DNA of 40,747 bases from CAZVWV01 sp964631745 (GTDB lineage Bacteria > Bdellovibrionota_C > UBA2361 > JBGSMV01): the NCBI GenBank assembly GCA_964631745.1, contig CAZVWV010000013.1, forward strand, positions 1 through 40,747. The letters run 5' to 3'. The translations under genes and the position numbers were made by a program. Under the pieces are notes generated by a model. It saw nothing but the letters and a program-made list of their open reading frames with translations. It was not told the DNA's origin and made no database searches. Shown here in pieces: positions 40,514-40,747 of the stretch (its first letter is position 1; every line of letters starts with the position of its first letter).

Positions 40514-40747
40514 CTATGAACTCAATATTTGCACAAAACTAGGAAGTAGCTCTCTTCTAGAACAACTCTCAATATCCAGCGCAAAGGCAGGAATTCGCCC
40601 TCTAAATTGCTCCAGGTCAGGTCGCTTTTCGAGGAAGCGCCCAACACCATCGCATATTCGCTTTTGCTGGGCTGCCGAGATCTCATGGGCGTCAAGCCCC
40701 CGACGCCCTTCCCCACACTCCCCAGTTGAAATCCAACCCCCCGTATC
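40514..40747 (-). CDS. Partial gene at the window edge, possibly YraN/UPF0102-like C-terminus
   Basis: Read on the minus strand, a frame is open for 77 codons from the window edge to a TAG at 40514-40516, with no start inside the window. The product contains GRRGLDAHEISAAQQKRI, then GVGRFLEKRPDLEQF, then RIPAFALDIES. The order (Gly-rich turn, a QQKR helix, an Ala/Leu-rich helix, then a hydrophobic strand with Asp) resembles the end of YraN-family putative endonucleases. The N-terminal half with the catalytic residues lies outside the window, so the call is tentative. A competing shorter minus frame (40522-40716) is less convincing. Confidence 0.35.
   Translation of the reverse strand, partial: DTGGWISTGECGEGRRGLDAHEISAAQQKRICDGVGRFLEKRPDLEQFRGRIPAFALDIESCSRRELLPSFVQILSS

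Noticed and set aside
40522..40716. 64-codon minus-strand frame near the window end
   Set aside because: A longer overlapping minus frame open to the window edge has a more protein-like composition.

Overview
The window is a gene-dense stretch of a Gram-negative bacterial chromosome with moderate G+C. Almost every gene is on the + strand. The mix of genes (a pyrR-pyrB-pyrC-carA-carB operon, paired M16 proteases, two sigma-54-dependent response regulators, several lipoproteins, a full DXP/CDP-DAG/RseP envelope block, small-subunit PurS/PurQ) is what I would expect from a deltaproteobacteria-like or related uncultivated lineage. That placement is inference. A run of exactly 100 N at 10424-10523 marks a scaffold join, so this is probably a draft or metagenome assembly.

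Layout. 1-4379: gltX, rpsO and pnp (translation and RNA decay), with recognisable promoters. 4380-9008: a 40-bp perfect inverted repeat, a sigma-54 response regulator, a convergent zinc-ribbon protein, a BrkB/YihY membrane protein and an M16-like protein that has lost its zinc motif. 9016-10230: the catalytic M16 partner. 10231-11652: a repeat-rich island holding REP-like palindromes, a 76-bp tandem repeat broken by the gap, a small membrane protein gene and an 18-bp inverted-repeat element. 11653-12930: an extremely acidic protein gene divergent from a lipoprotein gene. 13017-17843: ftsK, purB, purS, purQ. 17883-18708: a Cys/His-rich lipoprotein convergent with a YbaK-type deacylase. 19095-26810: the classical rpsB-tsf-pyrH-frr-uppS-cdsA-dxr-rseP-tsaB cluster. 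27123-30602: rho, a second sigma-54 regulator, a degenerate receiver and a small membrane protein. 30832-38084: the pyrimidine operon pyrR-pyrB-pyrC-carA-carB, with overlapping start and stop codons throughout and a leader containing a good candidate PyrR-binding RNA hairpin. 38108-40747: accessory DNA with a winged-helix/nucleotidyltransferase pair behind a palindromic operator (toxin-antitoxin-like), an unrecognised 293-residue protein and a partial minus-strand gene at the edge.

How the genes work together. The first two-thirds is housekeeping: translation (GluRS, S15, S2, EF-Ts, RRF, tRNA t6A through TsaB), RNA turnover and termination (PNPase, Rho), purine and pyrimidine synthesis, isoprenoid and phospholipid supply (DXR, UppS, CdsA), envelope proteolysis (RseP, M16) and chromosome segregation (FtsK). 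Promoters visible by eye repeatedly use an extended -10 (TGn plus a TATAAT-like hexamer). The rpsO and pyrR promoters share the identical 12-mer TGCTAATATCCC.

The best candidates for something undescribed are the 38.1-39.2 kb HTH/nucleotidyltransferase pair, the pyr leader, and the repeat families around 10.2-11.6 kb.
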